Source: Protostelium mycophagum
Taxonomy: Eukaryota > Evosea > Variosea > Protosteliida > Protosteliaceae
Length of the DNA stretch: 42,550 nucleotides
Reading direction: 5' to 3'
Assembly: GCA_002081555.1 (NCBI GenBank)
Contig: MZNV01002520.1
Span: 1-42,550 of the forward strand
Positions 21,901 to 32,887 of this stretch are shown piece by piece. Position 1 is the first letter of the stretch. Each line of letters opens with the position of its first letter. A model generated the notes under the pieces. That model had not been told where the DNA came from. It worked only from the letters and a program-made list of their open reading frames with translations, and searched no databases. A program made the position numbers and the translations under genes.

Positions 21901-24900
21901 CAGGGAGTCGGACATATAGAAGGAGAAGGGCAGGACACCGCTGAAGAACTTTGCGGGGACGTAGGTCAAGACGTAAGTCGAAGTACCCTGCTGGGCTCCT
22001 TGTGCATTTGTGAATGCGGCGGGTTGTAGTGCGCTGAGCGGGATCTGGAAGTTGGAAGAGGTGATGGGAGACTGACCGTAGTACAAAACTCCGGAGGAGG
22101 GAGGGTTGATTGTGATGGTCAAGTTGGCTCCCTGCATGCCGTCCACGTCACTTCCTACGACAGTAATGTTCACACCGGTGGGGGAGTCCCCAGTAACAGT
22201 GTAATAGGCGGGAGCAGTGGGGGCAGGTTCTACAATGTAGGGAGGGGTGTCGACAGAAGCGGCAATGGCGACAACGACCGTGTTAGATACTCCACCATGT
22301 GAATCCAAAGCTTGGAATGTGGCAGTTCCAAGAGCTCCAACAGCGTTCTGGTCAATAGTGAGCTGGACCGAGACGGTGCTTCCAGGTGCAATGTTGGATG
22401 TGACATTGCTGCTGGCCGTTGTAGTGATGACTTGAACGTTGGAGTTGTAGATGGAGGTCTGGTTGTCAATTCCATCGAGGGACCAGCTGACGAGCTGAAG
22501 AGTCTCGCTGTCAGGGATATCGGGGTCGGAGATAGTGAAGGGCAGTGTACATGTTCCTCCCAAAGGACATACGAGAGATGTAGATGGGGTGTACAATGTG
22601 GGGTTGTGGTTCTGGAAGAGGCTCGTCACGGTGATGGTGTACGAGTTTGAGATTCCGCCCAAAACATCGACGAATTGTACAGTGAAAGTGTCATCACCGT
22701 AAGTGTAGATCGTTGGGACATACACCAATCCAAAGTTGGAGGTGGGGGGTGTCACTGTCAGATCAGGTGTGTTCTCAGAACTGCTCACAGTGAAGGGTGC
22801 GGAAGTGATGGGGACTCCAGCAGAAGTGTACAATGTTCCATTCTTGGGAAGGGGTGACGTGATGACAAGCGTCAGGTTCTTACCCTGAGTTCCGTCCACA
22901 TCACTTCCAGACAGAGATACGCTGACATCGCCACCTGGGGTTGTGGCGCTGAAAGACACGGGTGATGCGGGAAGCATATAAGGGCCGTGGTTGGGACCAG
23001 CGATGAAGGTGACTGTCGACACGGAGGAATTCACGTTGGAAAGATCCGAAGCCAAGAGTGAAACTGTTCCGATGGTGGAGGTGATGTAGTCGTCGAAGCC
23101 GATGGTGATGCTGGCGGTTGACTTGGCGGGAAGTCCGTTGTAGACGACCGAGTTGTTCGCAGTGGCGGTGATCGCGGTGCTCACGGCGTTGTATTCGAAT
23201 GAAACGCCGGTCACGTGAGTTAACAAGAAAGAGTCAAAGACCAGTGTCTCACGGTCAAAAGTGTCGGGATCCACGATGGAGAGTGGAAGAACACACTGTG
23301 CTCCAATGGGACAAGTGATAGTGGGTTGCACAATCAGAAGAGGGGGGTGGTCCACGAATGTCACAAAGAGGTTGGCAGTTCCGGCGGTAGAACTGGATCC
23401 CAGAGGGTCGATGAATTCGTAAGAGAAAGAGTCCGTTCCGTTGAACAATGCGTTGGGCTTGTAAGTCAGAGTGAACTGTGACTGGACGGATGTGGGGTTC
23501 GACCTGAAGGTGACATCGATGGGGGTGTTTGGCACCACGATGTTTCCGTCGGGAGTGTAGAGCTGTCCGTTGGTGGGGAGGACTGCCACGACAAAATCGA
23601 GTCTGCCTCCTTGTGTTCCGTCGACATCAGATCCGATGACGGTCACGTCGAGGGAAGTCTCTTCCGCGAGGGAAGCGGGGGAGGCAGGTGTAGATGTGGG
23701 GTTCTGCGACACGATGTAGGGTGGGGTATCAGAACCAGCGACAATGTTGACGGTGACGAGGTTGGATGTCATTCCGTGAGAATCTAACGCGACGAGGGCG
23801 ATGCTTCCGATGGGTCCGGTTGCGTCGGAGAAGATGCTCAAAATGAGGTTGACGGTGTTTCCGGGGGTCAGACCGCTGACGAGGGTTCCGATAGCGGGGG
23901 CGGAAGCGGCGTCATTTGCTCCGATGCTTGTGTAGTATCCGGTGACGTAAGTCGAGTTGAGGTTGTTGGTCTGAACCAGGAGACTTTCAGACTCGGGTCT
24001 GTCGGGGTCGGTGATCAAGAAAGGCACGGTGCAGTTCTTTCCAATGGAGCACTGGAAGGTGGTGGATGTAGTCGACAGAGTGGGTGGGGTGTCGACAAAC
24101 CCTACATTAGGGGTGTTACTGTACACAGGACTGTTGGCGCCAAGATTGTCTCTGAGCACATACGAGAAGAAGTCGCCTCCGTAGGTGTAGGGAGTAGGCG
24201 TGTAGGTGATGCTGAAGAGGGTGTTGTGAGGACCCGCATATGACACATTGGTGTAAGCCTGTCCTACAACAGCGTTGGAGGTTGTGCTGCCCTGAGTCAC
24301 GCTGATGGTGGCGTTGATGGGTAACTGGGTGAAAATCAACACCAAGTCGGAGCCTTGGAATCCATCAATATCCGTTCCGTTGATCAAAATGGTTTTGGTC
24401 TGATTCGCTAACAGAGTGATGGGGTCCGACGGGATTTGAGACACTCTTGTTGGAGGGTTGTCCTCAGTGGGGTATACAGTCACTGTGATGGGAGAGGACT
24501 CGTTGCCATGGGAATCACGGGCAATCACCGTGAAACTTCCGAGATAGTTGTTGGTGTTCGGAATGGCCAGAACAAGAGAGATCGATGACTGGGCCGCGAG
24601 GGTGTTTATCACTGTGGTAGGGGTGGTGGGAACTCCGCTTGCTGTGTTGTAGACGAGGGAGGTGGTAGAGCCTACCGTGTATTTCACAGCAGTAACCCCG
24701 TTAAGCTGGTTGTTTGTGATGATGAAATTCTCAATGTCTCCAACGTCCTTATCGCTGATGGAGAAGGAGATGGCACAATCGCTTTGGGTCGGACAAGTGA
24801 CATTAGTCTGAGGGGTGGTCATAGCAGGGGCATGGTTGACAAATGTCACGTCGAAGTATTGTGTGTACAACCCGGAGGTTCCGCCGAGACAGTCTTGCAG

Positions 24901-27900
24901 GTAGAAGCTAATCTTGTCCGTGCCAAAAGTGTACTGTGTGGGTACATACTTCAACCCATAGACAGAGTTCACACCAGAGGGCGTGTTCTCGGTCAAAGCG
25001 AGGGTGTTGCTTGTGGTGGTGATGAGGTTGTTGGACTTTCCTTGGAAAAGTTGTCCCTGTCCGGGAAGTTGTGATATGACGAGGGTCAAGTTGCTTCCTT
25101 GTGTTCCATCTGGGTCAGTTCCGGTGACGGTGAACGTGATAGACCCGTCCTCGGGAAGGGTGATTGTAGATTGTGAGACACCAGCAGGTAAGAAGTAGGG
25201 AGGTCTGTCCTTGTCCGCAATCAGGTTGATGGTGTAGGTGGAAGAGGATTTTCCGTATCCATCTACAACGTGGAAAGTGGCAGTGCCGAGATTGCCTTGG
25301 GAAAAGTCGGTAGACTTGACGTTGAGCTGCACATTGTTTCCAGAGAGAAGAGCCGGTGCAGCGTTCTGCTGAGAGTTGGAGGGTTGGGTCAAGCTGATGG
25401 TTCCTTGTGATGACGTGGCCGATACAGAGGAAGTGTAGGCGACGTTGAAGCTGTCCATGTACAGAGTGACGTTATCGGGGGTGTCGGGGTCAAACAGGTT
25501 GACTGAAACTGTGCAGACGGCACCGATGGGACAACTGCTGGGAACGCTGAATTTAGCAGTGGGAGGAGAGTCCACAAAGTTGACGGTGAATGTGGCCGAC
25601 CCAGACACGGTGGCGCCGAGGGGATCGGTCAATGTGTAGTAGACGGTATCAGTTCCGTACCAGTACGCGTTGGGCACGTAAGTGAGGGAGAAGTTTGACG
25701 TCAAGACCCCGACAGGTCCGTTGGTTTTCTCAGTTACGGGGAATTGGGTGGGGATCACAGTGACAGGTGTTCCGCTGGTACCGGTGGACAGACTTCCGTG
25801 GCTGGGAAGACCCGTCACGGTGAAGGTGAGGTTACGTCCTTGTGTTCCGTCCTGATCTTTTCCACTGACAACGATGGTCTGGCTGGCAGCCGGCGCTCCG
25901 GTGATGGACTGGTCGAAGGATGGTGCGTTGTAGTTGTTGGGTCCCACAAAGCTGGGGGGGTTGTTGCCTCCTGCCAAAACGGTCACGGTGTAATCACTGG
26001 AGTTACCGCCGAATAAATCGATTGCACGGAAAGTAACAGTTCCAAGTGTTCCCTTGATGAGGTCATTGGCGGTCAGAGAAATAGTGACAGAAGCACCAGG
26101 GAGTACTCCAGTTGCCAAGGAGACGGCTGTGGGTGAAGTCTGGCTGGGAATGGTGGTGACCCCGTTGTAGGTGGCGGTCAAGTTGGTGATGTCACTGTTC
26201 AGATCGTATGACGTCATGTACAGTGTGGACTGGTCAAATGAGTCATAGTCGTTGATGTACAGTGGGAAACTGAGGGTAGACCCGATGGGGACAGTCACAG
26301 TAGCAGTTTGAGATTGCTGAGACACAATGGGCACGTGATTCACGAATGTGGTCACAAAGGTGATGGTCTGCTGTGATGACGTGGAGCCTTGTACATCGGT
26401 GAGGAACACGGAGATGGTCTCAGTTCCGTTGAAGTACATCTTGGGAGTGTAAGTTAGACCGAATGTGGTGGTGTATGGAGAGCTTGCGGCGTTGAAAACA
26501 GTTGACGACACAGGCTGACCGCTGACCACGGGGGCACCGTTAGAGAAGGCCACACTACCGAGGAGACCGGAGGGTAAGATAACGGTAAGTGTGAGTGTAG
26601 ATCCTTGCTTTCCGTCGGGGTCAGTTCCCACGATGGTGATGTTGTTCAAAGCCGGAGCCTCAGGAGCTGTAGGAGAAGTGCTGGGAGAGAAGCTGACATA
26701 GGTGGGGGGCTTGTTTCCTTGAGCTGACACTGAGATGGTCTGGCTGACATTCTGTCCATAATTATCTATGGCTTGAAGGGTGATGGTTCCCAAAGATCCT
26801 TGGGACAGATCTGTGGTTGTGAAGACCAAATCATAAGATGCCTGAGAGGGTCCCTTGCTGACCAAAGTAGATCCAGCAGTACCAGAGATCTGAGAGTAAG
26901 GTGCAGCTGCACCGAAGTACACCGCGTTGGATCCACCAGATTGCGCCAAGTAACTGATGGAGAATCCCAACAGCTTCACTGTGACATTGTCTGGAGTGTC
27001 TCTGTCGAGCACGGAGAACGACAATTTACAGTCGGCACCAATGGCGCACTGAATGGAGTTGGGGGCGGAGAGAGCCGGTGGATGGTCGTGGAAGGCCACG
27101 TTGAAACTGACATTTCCCGTTGTGGGGAATCCCAACACGTCCGTAAACGCGAATTGGACGACGTCGATACCGTAGAAGTATGGATTGGGTGTGTAAGTGA
27201 AGTTGTAGAGGGAGGAGGGGAATCCACTGAGTGTTCCCGGAATATTCTCCGCAGCGGGGAACAAGAAGCTCTGTGCGTTGGCAGGAATAGTCACTTTTCC
27301 TCCACTGACAATATCTCCTTGTGCAGCATCGTTGAGAGTGAAAGCCAGTTTGGAACCTTGTTGTCCGTCCACATCATAAGCAGCCAAAGCCACATTGATG
27401 GATAAGATATCAGCGGGAACGTTGACAGTAAGGGGGTTGGCAGGTGACAACACGGGGGCATTGTCAGCAGCAGCTTGAACATTGATGGTAAGAGGAGGGG
27501 AAGCAGACTTTCCGTAGCCATCGAGAGCGTTGATCACGATGCTTCCGAGGTTACCGGAGATGTCATCTGTGGACTGGAATTTGAGAGTCACGACGACAGC
27601 TGAAGATCCGGTTCCGGCAACGACAGTGGGAAGTGTGGTAGTGGTGGAGCTTCCGATGTTTCCGTTGAAGGCACTTCCTCCGGTGGGGCTCTGGACAGCG
27701 TAGGTACCGCCGGACATCTTGGGGCTCAATTTGGTGATCACGGTGGTAGTGGTGTTGTCGGGTACATCCACGTCACTGATGACAACGACGAAGGTACAGA
27801 CGGCACCGATGGGACAGCTCTGAGTGGCGGGTCCGTTGATCGTGGGCAGGTGATTCACAAAATTGACTACCAGATTGACGTAGGCGATGTTGGACTGGGA

Positions 27901-30900
27901 TTGAGTGTCCGTGGCGTAGTAGCCGAAGGATGTGGTCCCGTAAAAGAGAGAGTTCAACAAAGAGAACTGAAGAGACTGTTGAGTCACGGGGGATCCGGCA
28001 GTGAGGGCGTTCGAGTTTCCGTCAAGGAGAGAACCCTGGGAGGGACCCGACGCGATATACACACCCAGAGTGTTGGAGGCCTGCTCAATGTCCGAGATAA
28101 AGTTGACAAAGTTAACAAGTATGGAAGATCCTTCGTCCAAGGTGATGGAGATATTCTGAGCCACGGGAGGGTAGTTAACGGGCTTGATGAGGAATGTCGC
28201 GTTGTAGAAGTAGGAATAAGAACATCCGTCGTAAATTCTGAACAACATGCTGGAGGGGCCACGGTAGTACTTCTGTGTCAGGTACCCAGCGGTGAGATTC
28301 GCCCAGTAAGTGTTGGGGTTGGTGATGACCGTCTGGAGATCAGATTGGTACAGTGTGGCGTTGTTTGGCAATTGTGGGTATTGAACCTGTAAGGATGAGA
28401 TTTTATCTCGTGATAAAAAATCAAACATACCGTCATGACGTTGTTGTCAGGGTCAGTGGCGGTGATCAAAAAGGGGAAGAGGGAATCTTGAGTGGGCTGG
28501 TAGGTCGCGTTGGAACTGAGGGGTGCGCGATTCAGCACAAGAGTCAAGGAGGTGGTACCCCAACCCATAATAGAAACGGTAGGAGTAGGGAGGGGGTTTA
28601 CGTAACCGATAAGAGCGGTGGACAGGGGGAAAACGAAAGTCACATTGACAGTGGAAGTCACTCCGAGACCTGCGAAAATTTAGCTCACTACAACGAGACA
28701 ATGTTTACGTACCACTGGTGGTTACGGTGGTGGATGAACTGAAGAAATTCTGGTCGTTGACTGTGCGCGCCACGAGATAGTTCATACAAGTGGGAATGTT
28801 GGTGAAGATGTTGGCGTTCCAGTTGGGCGCGAGAGCCGCGGGGGACATCGTGTAGACGTAACCGTATCCCATCATGCTCACGAGAGAGTTGTATGTCGTG
28901 GTCAAACTTGGGGGCACGTAGAACATGACGTAAGCTCCCAAATTAATTAACGCGGATGCTGCGGTTACGTTCAAGTTCATGTCCGAAGGTGGGTTACGGG
29001 CAATGACTACGATGAGCTTGTAGGTGGAGGGTCTCCATGCAAATCCAGAAGTGGAAACTTGGGCCAGACCACCCCACAGCGCCAACTTGCCGGCTGCGGC
29101 GGTGTTGTTGGGGAACATGCTGGGGAAGACGTTGTTCTTAAAGTTAGAGGGGTCGTTGCTGAGGGCGGTGTAGGATCTGAAAGAGCTGGCGTATTCGTTG
29201 ACTGTAGCATAACTGAGGTAACTGTTTGGGTAGCTGGACGACAACGAGTTCAGAAAGTTGTTGCTGTAGGTGCTGAGGTCCGCGATATCCTGGGACGCGA
29301 CGTTGTTACCGTTGTTACCGTTATCCAACACGATAAGCACGTCGAGGGATGGGGAGGAAGGGGTGGCAACAGAGTACTGAATGGTAGCGGATCCTCCGAC
29401 TTGAGCCTTAACGGCCATGTACAAGTTGGCGCTGGTTGGGTTGATCACGGCAGTTGGGCTGTTGGTGGAGAATTGCACATAGGAAGGGTTGTTGGGGTTA
29501 CAAGCAACGAAGAGGGGTCTGGTACAGGTGTCTCCAGACCATCCTGGGTAACACGTGCAGCGTCCGTCACCATTCGTTCCGTCTCCACAGACACCGTTAA
29601 CTGTACAGTTGGGACAGGGAAGACAGTTGGGGCCCCAGAAGCCTTCGAGACAGGAGAGACAGGCGGATGCAGGGTCGAAACCTGCGGGACAGTTGCAGCA
29701 GGTGGCTGGGTCGGAAGTGGGGGAGGAACATCCGGGTTTGGAGCTCAACTGACCGATGTTGCAGCGTGGTGCGGCGATGTAAAAGTTGACACAATATTGA
29801 GACCCATTAAGGTAGGTGGGGGGGTTGGTATCGGTCTGCACGACTCCAAAGCAGACGGAATAGGATCCGGAGACGGGATTGTTCCAGACGAATGTGAGGT
29901 ATTGGGGATTGGTACAGCGACCATTGGTACAACTGCAAGAGCCACCATTGCAGGATTGTTGCTGGGTGAGACTCGCGCCGTTGGGAATCACTCCGTAAAT
30001 GCTTACAGGCTTGCTGTTGACAGAGTCGTCGGCCACCACATTAAAACTGAACGTCTTATTCACCGTTCCTGCGTGTGTGAGTTTTCAACGAAAATTCGGC
30101 GAAATTTCATGGTCACCTGACAATATGTCGGTAGAGGACGGAGTCAAGAGGGAAGTTTGAGCAGTGGTTTGTGCGTTGACGATGTAAGGGTTAGCCCACT
30201 GGCAAATACCATTGTTGGGGCATTGAGAGTTGGAGGCACAAAGAGCACTGTTGGAAGTGCACTTTCCGTTGACAGCGACGTTGATGAGGTAATCGATCGC
30301 GATGGAAGCACCGGCTTGATCGGTGATGATGTGTTGGGTCTGCCAGAGGGTGTTTGTTAAAATCGTCCTGGCATCAAAAGTGACCAGACCGGAGGGAGAG
30401 ATGGAAGCCCAAGGGCAGAGCTTGTCGGACTTTTGAAGTGTAGTTCCAACAGATTCAGCAAGAGTGGCCATTCTGTAAGTGGTGGTATCACCGTTATCAC
30501 CACCAGATGAAGGGACCTTAAGAGGATCAATGAGATGTCAAAAGTGTCGTGATCCTACCTGGTAGGTGGAGACCTGACCAGCTCTGACTTGTTGTATGGC
30601 GAGACCAGCGGAGGTGGGGGAGTTATTAAGGGTGCTGAGGGGTGTGCCGGGGGCAAAGACTTGGACAGTAGAGGTCACGTTCCACCAGGTAGCGTTGTTG
30701 TTAGAAACATCGTTGAGACGCCAGAAACGAGCGTGATAGGCAGTGTATTTGGCGGTCTTGGCGGGGTAAGTATCTAAAAGGGGTGAGGGATGAGGTATTT
30801 AATGAATGAGTAGAACGTAGGAAAACCTACACGTGGTGGTATAGGAGAGAGTGACAAAATCTTGTTGTATATTCACGTTAGAAACCGACATGACATCCAT

Positions 30901-31217
30901 CGACGCCGCCGAAGTGGGAGTATCTCCAAAGTATAGGAGATACCTGATCTGACCATTCTGATTAACTCCACTATCAAGAGTATTAACGTTGATGGTGCTG
31001 CCTGCGGATGGGACGGAGGAGAACCATCCTGCTCTGAATATAAACTGGCAGTTGAATTTGATGGTGTTGGGTTGTGTGGCGGACTGATAAGTCCAACTAC
31101 AGAGACCAAATCTAAAATGAGATCCTGCCAAAGATGAGCGAACGTCAGTGGAAGATACACCATACCTTGGATCACAGACAAAAGTGAGAGAAATAACAAG
31201 AGCTGGGCAGCCCTCAT
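18929..31217 (-). CDS. Giant Sib-like (integrin-beta-like) adhesion protein, 3988 residues
   Basis: Type I membrane protein; the family (Dictyostelium SibA-E) links particle and substrate adhesion to talin. Eight exons: 31217-31166, 31124-30831, 30773-30559, 30516-30117, 30068-28713, 28669-28431, 28386-19711 (8676 bp) and 19663-18929. Order: signal peptide MRAAQLLLFLSLLSVIQG; a GSHFRFGLCSW segment; a Cys-rich/EGF-like region about residues 423-502 (NGVCGDGTNGDGRCTC); a vWA-like domain from about 563, whose MIDAS is LDNGNN instead of DxSxS; nine ~250-residue repeats (about 1031-3300); cadherin/Big_9-like modules; one membrane helix with GSAAG (GxxxG, 3926-3930); and a 43-residue tail with NPLF (3967-3970) and NPLY (3979-3982), the sites bound by the talin PTB domain. 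It is about twice the length of SibA. The stop is followed 10 nt on by AATAAA. Conservative alternatives: another vWA/cadherin-like adhesin. Confidence 0.9.
21040..27860 (-). repeat. Nine tandem ~750-bp (250-residue) adhesin repeats
   Basis: Each unit opens with a phrase like FVDHPP or FVNHAP, then two cysteines about eight residues apart (CPIGAVC, CAIGADC, CPIGAQC, CSIGKNC). Next come a DxDxxD-type calcium-site-like stretch (ISDVDVPDN, ISDPDIPDS) and ASIT...GSLGT...ALDSHG. The second half has GTDxDGxQGxxLTL and YxxNxxxxGTDxxxYxLTDxLG, the signature of cadherin-like/Big_9 domains. Unit starts on the plus strand lie near 27850, 27070, 26325, 25555, 24820, 24080, 23337, 22598 and 21840. The copies are well diverged at the DNA level, so expansion is old. 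One unit (near 26280) lacks the Cys pair. Confidence 0.88.
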
Positions 31218-31662
31218 CTTATAAATTAGTAGTACAGAGCTCTGTGGCTGGCAGAATCACCAGTAGTTGGTTTTGAAGTCGGTCTCGATCGTGCTTCGCG
31301 CTCAAAAAAAAAAAAATGCCGATCCTAATGCAGATCTTGACATCTATTGTTACGATGAGAGGCGTGATCTTTGACAGTTGGTTGCATGACTTACCGGATT
31401 TAAACACGGTACTGAGCATTGTAAACTTAATCTTCCTTCGTAAAACACACACAAAACAGACACTTAAGGAATGGGAAGCGCGGTAGTGATGTCGGTTGCG
31501 GGGCGGCTGTTTGGGTGACTTGAATGCCAACATTACACCGTTGACACCTTCACCAGAATTTCCACTAATCAAGAAACCTTTGAAGACCGGCTTCCAAGAT
31601 CTTTTGAAGAGTAAGTCCTAAGTCTCGAGAATTCTGAAGTGTTATTCCGCTCGTGTCCCCTA
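31218..31662. other. Spacer between adhesin start and RRT8-like gene end
   Basis: This 445-bp spacer holds the adhesin promoter and leader (minus strand, upstream of 31217) and the 3' flank of an unrelated plus-side arrangement; no gene is evident. It contains a 13-A run at 31304-31316. A minus frame of 117 codons overlapping the adhesin start has no family features. Confidence 0.5.
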
Positions 31663-32757
31663 TTAAGAGGAAAGATTTTTATTGGTGGGTGTGGTACGAA
31701 CCACTAAGAAGGAAACCGCCGATTGTGCGACAGCGAAGGCGATCAATGAGAAGAATGGGAAAGAGCAGGCGAAATAGAAGGGCAAGGTGAAGCCGAGTAG
31801 CAGGAATTGGTGTCGCTCGAACCATCTCTTCTTTTGTGCGTGCGAGAGACCTAAACGCAGGAAGCAAGGCTCCAAAAGTTCTCTTGTGAGGGTGCGAACC
31901 TGTCTTGTTTTCAAAAAAATTTCGCGGGAAAATCGCCCACCCCAAGATGGCTTCTGTACAGCCACGAGGACCAGACCTGAGGGAGAAAGGCGAAGAACAC
32001 ACCAAATGTCAGACTTGGTGCGAGACCAACACCAGCATAGATCAGATAGGCATCTGCCACTGTGAAGACCAATGGTCCTATGAAGGGCAGCTTTGACATT
32101 GTGAAGAGGATGAAGAACCATCCCAACTTTCGGAGGGTACGGCGGAGAAAGTCTTGGATCTCTTGCTTGTGATTCACGGCATGCTGATACTCTAAACATA
32201 AGAGCTGTTCTGCCTCGCTCATGTCTGGTCGCAATCTCCTGCCTGTTCATTAGGGTGGAATTCGTAAGAAGTTTCAAGGCTAACTTACTGTGGGTGTAGG
32301 GAGGGTGACACACGTTGTTATTTGAGGAAAGAAGATCTTGAATCGATGATCTGAACAACGAATCAAATGGTTTTGGGCGAATATAACGCAGAAACATGAG
32401 ACCTGCCTGATTTAATCCAATCACGTCAAACATGGACTTACCGAATAAAGGAAGAAGAAAAAACATGTTCTGAAATTGTTCAAATCCCCACGACAAGATC
32501 TCCAAAGGGCGATCAGAATTGAATTTAAATTGTGTTGATAATCCAAGGATGACCACTTTCAGGAGGAATCCAGGTATATACAAGAGATAGGACACCAGAA
32601 AGAAGACGATGCTTAAACTACCAAGCACAAAGAATGCGATGACAACTCCTCTCTTCTTCGCAAAAACGATCTGTACCGCAGCACGAGCTGCTGGAGGAGC
32701 CCATCTTATTCCTGTGAAGAACTCTTCTGTCTTCTGTTTGATGCTCGGGATGTCCAT
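31663..32757 (-). CDS. Multi-pass membrane protein, EI24/RRT8-like
   Basis: A 335-residue protein in three exons (32757-32289, 32242-31941, 31899-31663). Hydrophobic segments include GVVIAFFVLGSLSIVFFLVS, LLYIPGFLLKVVILGL, LGWFFILFTMSKLPFIG plus LVFTVADAYLIYAGVG, and near the C-terminus LLLGFTLPFYFACSFPFFSL plus IAFAVAQSAVSFLV. The phrase LTRELLEPCFLRLGLSHAQKK followed by WFERHQFLLLGFTLPFYF resembles the EI24/LDS-RRT8 group of fungal membrane proteins (ER or lipid-droplet/spore-wall linked). That assignment is from memory of the pattern and is tentative. A putative acceptor (tttttcag) just upstream of the ATG suggests an intron in the 5' leader. Confidence 0.75.
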   Translation of the reverse strand: MDIPSIKQKTEEFFTGIRWAPPAARAAVQIVFAKKRGVVIAFFVLGSLSIVFFLVSYLLYIPGFLLKVVILGLSTQFKFNSDRPLEILSWGFEQFQNMFFLLPLFGKSMFDVIGLNQAGLMFLRYIRPKPFDSLFRSSIQDLLSSNNNVCHPPYTHSKLALKLLTNSTLMNRQEIATRHERGRTALMFRVSACRESQARDPRLSPPYPPKVGMVLHPLHNVKAALHRTIGLHSGRCLSDLCWCWSRTKSDIWCVLRLSPSGLVLVAVQKPSWGGRFSREIFLKTRQVRTLTRELLEPCFLRLGLSHAQKKRWFERHQFLLLGFTLPFYFACSFPFFSLIAFAVAQSAVSFLVVRTTPTNKNLSS

Positions 32758-32887
32758 GATCAGAATCTGAAAAATGACGATCGTTCTCAAATATTCGAGA
32801 CTCCAAAGTATTTTCAGACTGTCATTTTATTTGATAGCCTTTAAGCTTAATATGCTCTGATCTATTAACACAGCGTGGAAGACTGAT

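Noticed and set aside
21040-27860. Regular 750-bp spacing as a CRISPR or satellite array
   Set aside because: The units are diverged coding repeats in one open frame with conserved protein motifs.
19556-30120. Many plus-strand frames inside the adhesin gene (for example 26773-27405 and 29059-30120)
   Set aside because: They are shadows of one 8.7-kb minus exon and its neighbours and follow its repeat period.
31304-31316. 13-A run as a retrotransposon tail
   Set aside because: No element upstream, no target-site duplication seen; probably a simple homopolymer in a spacer.
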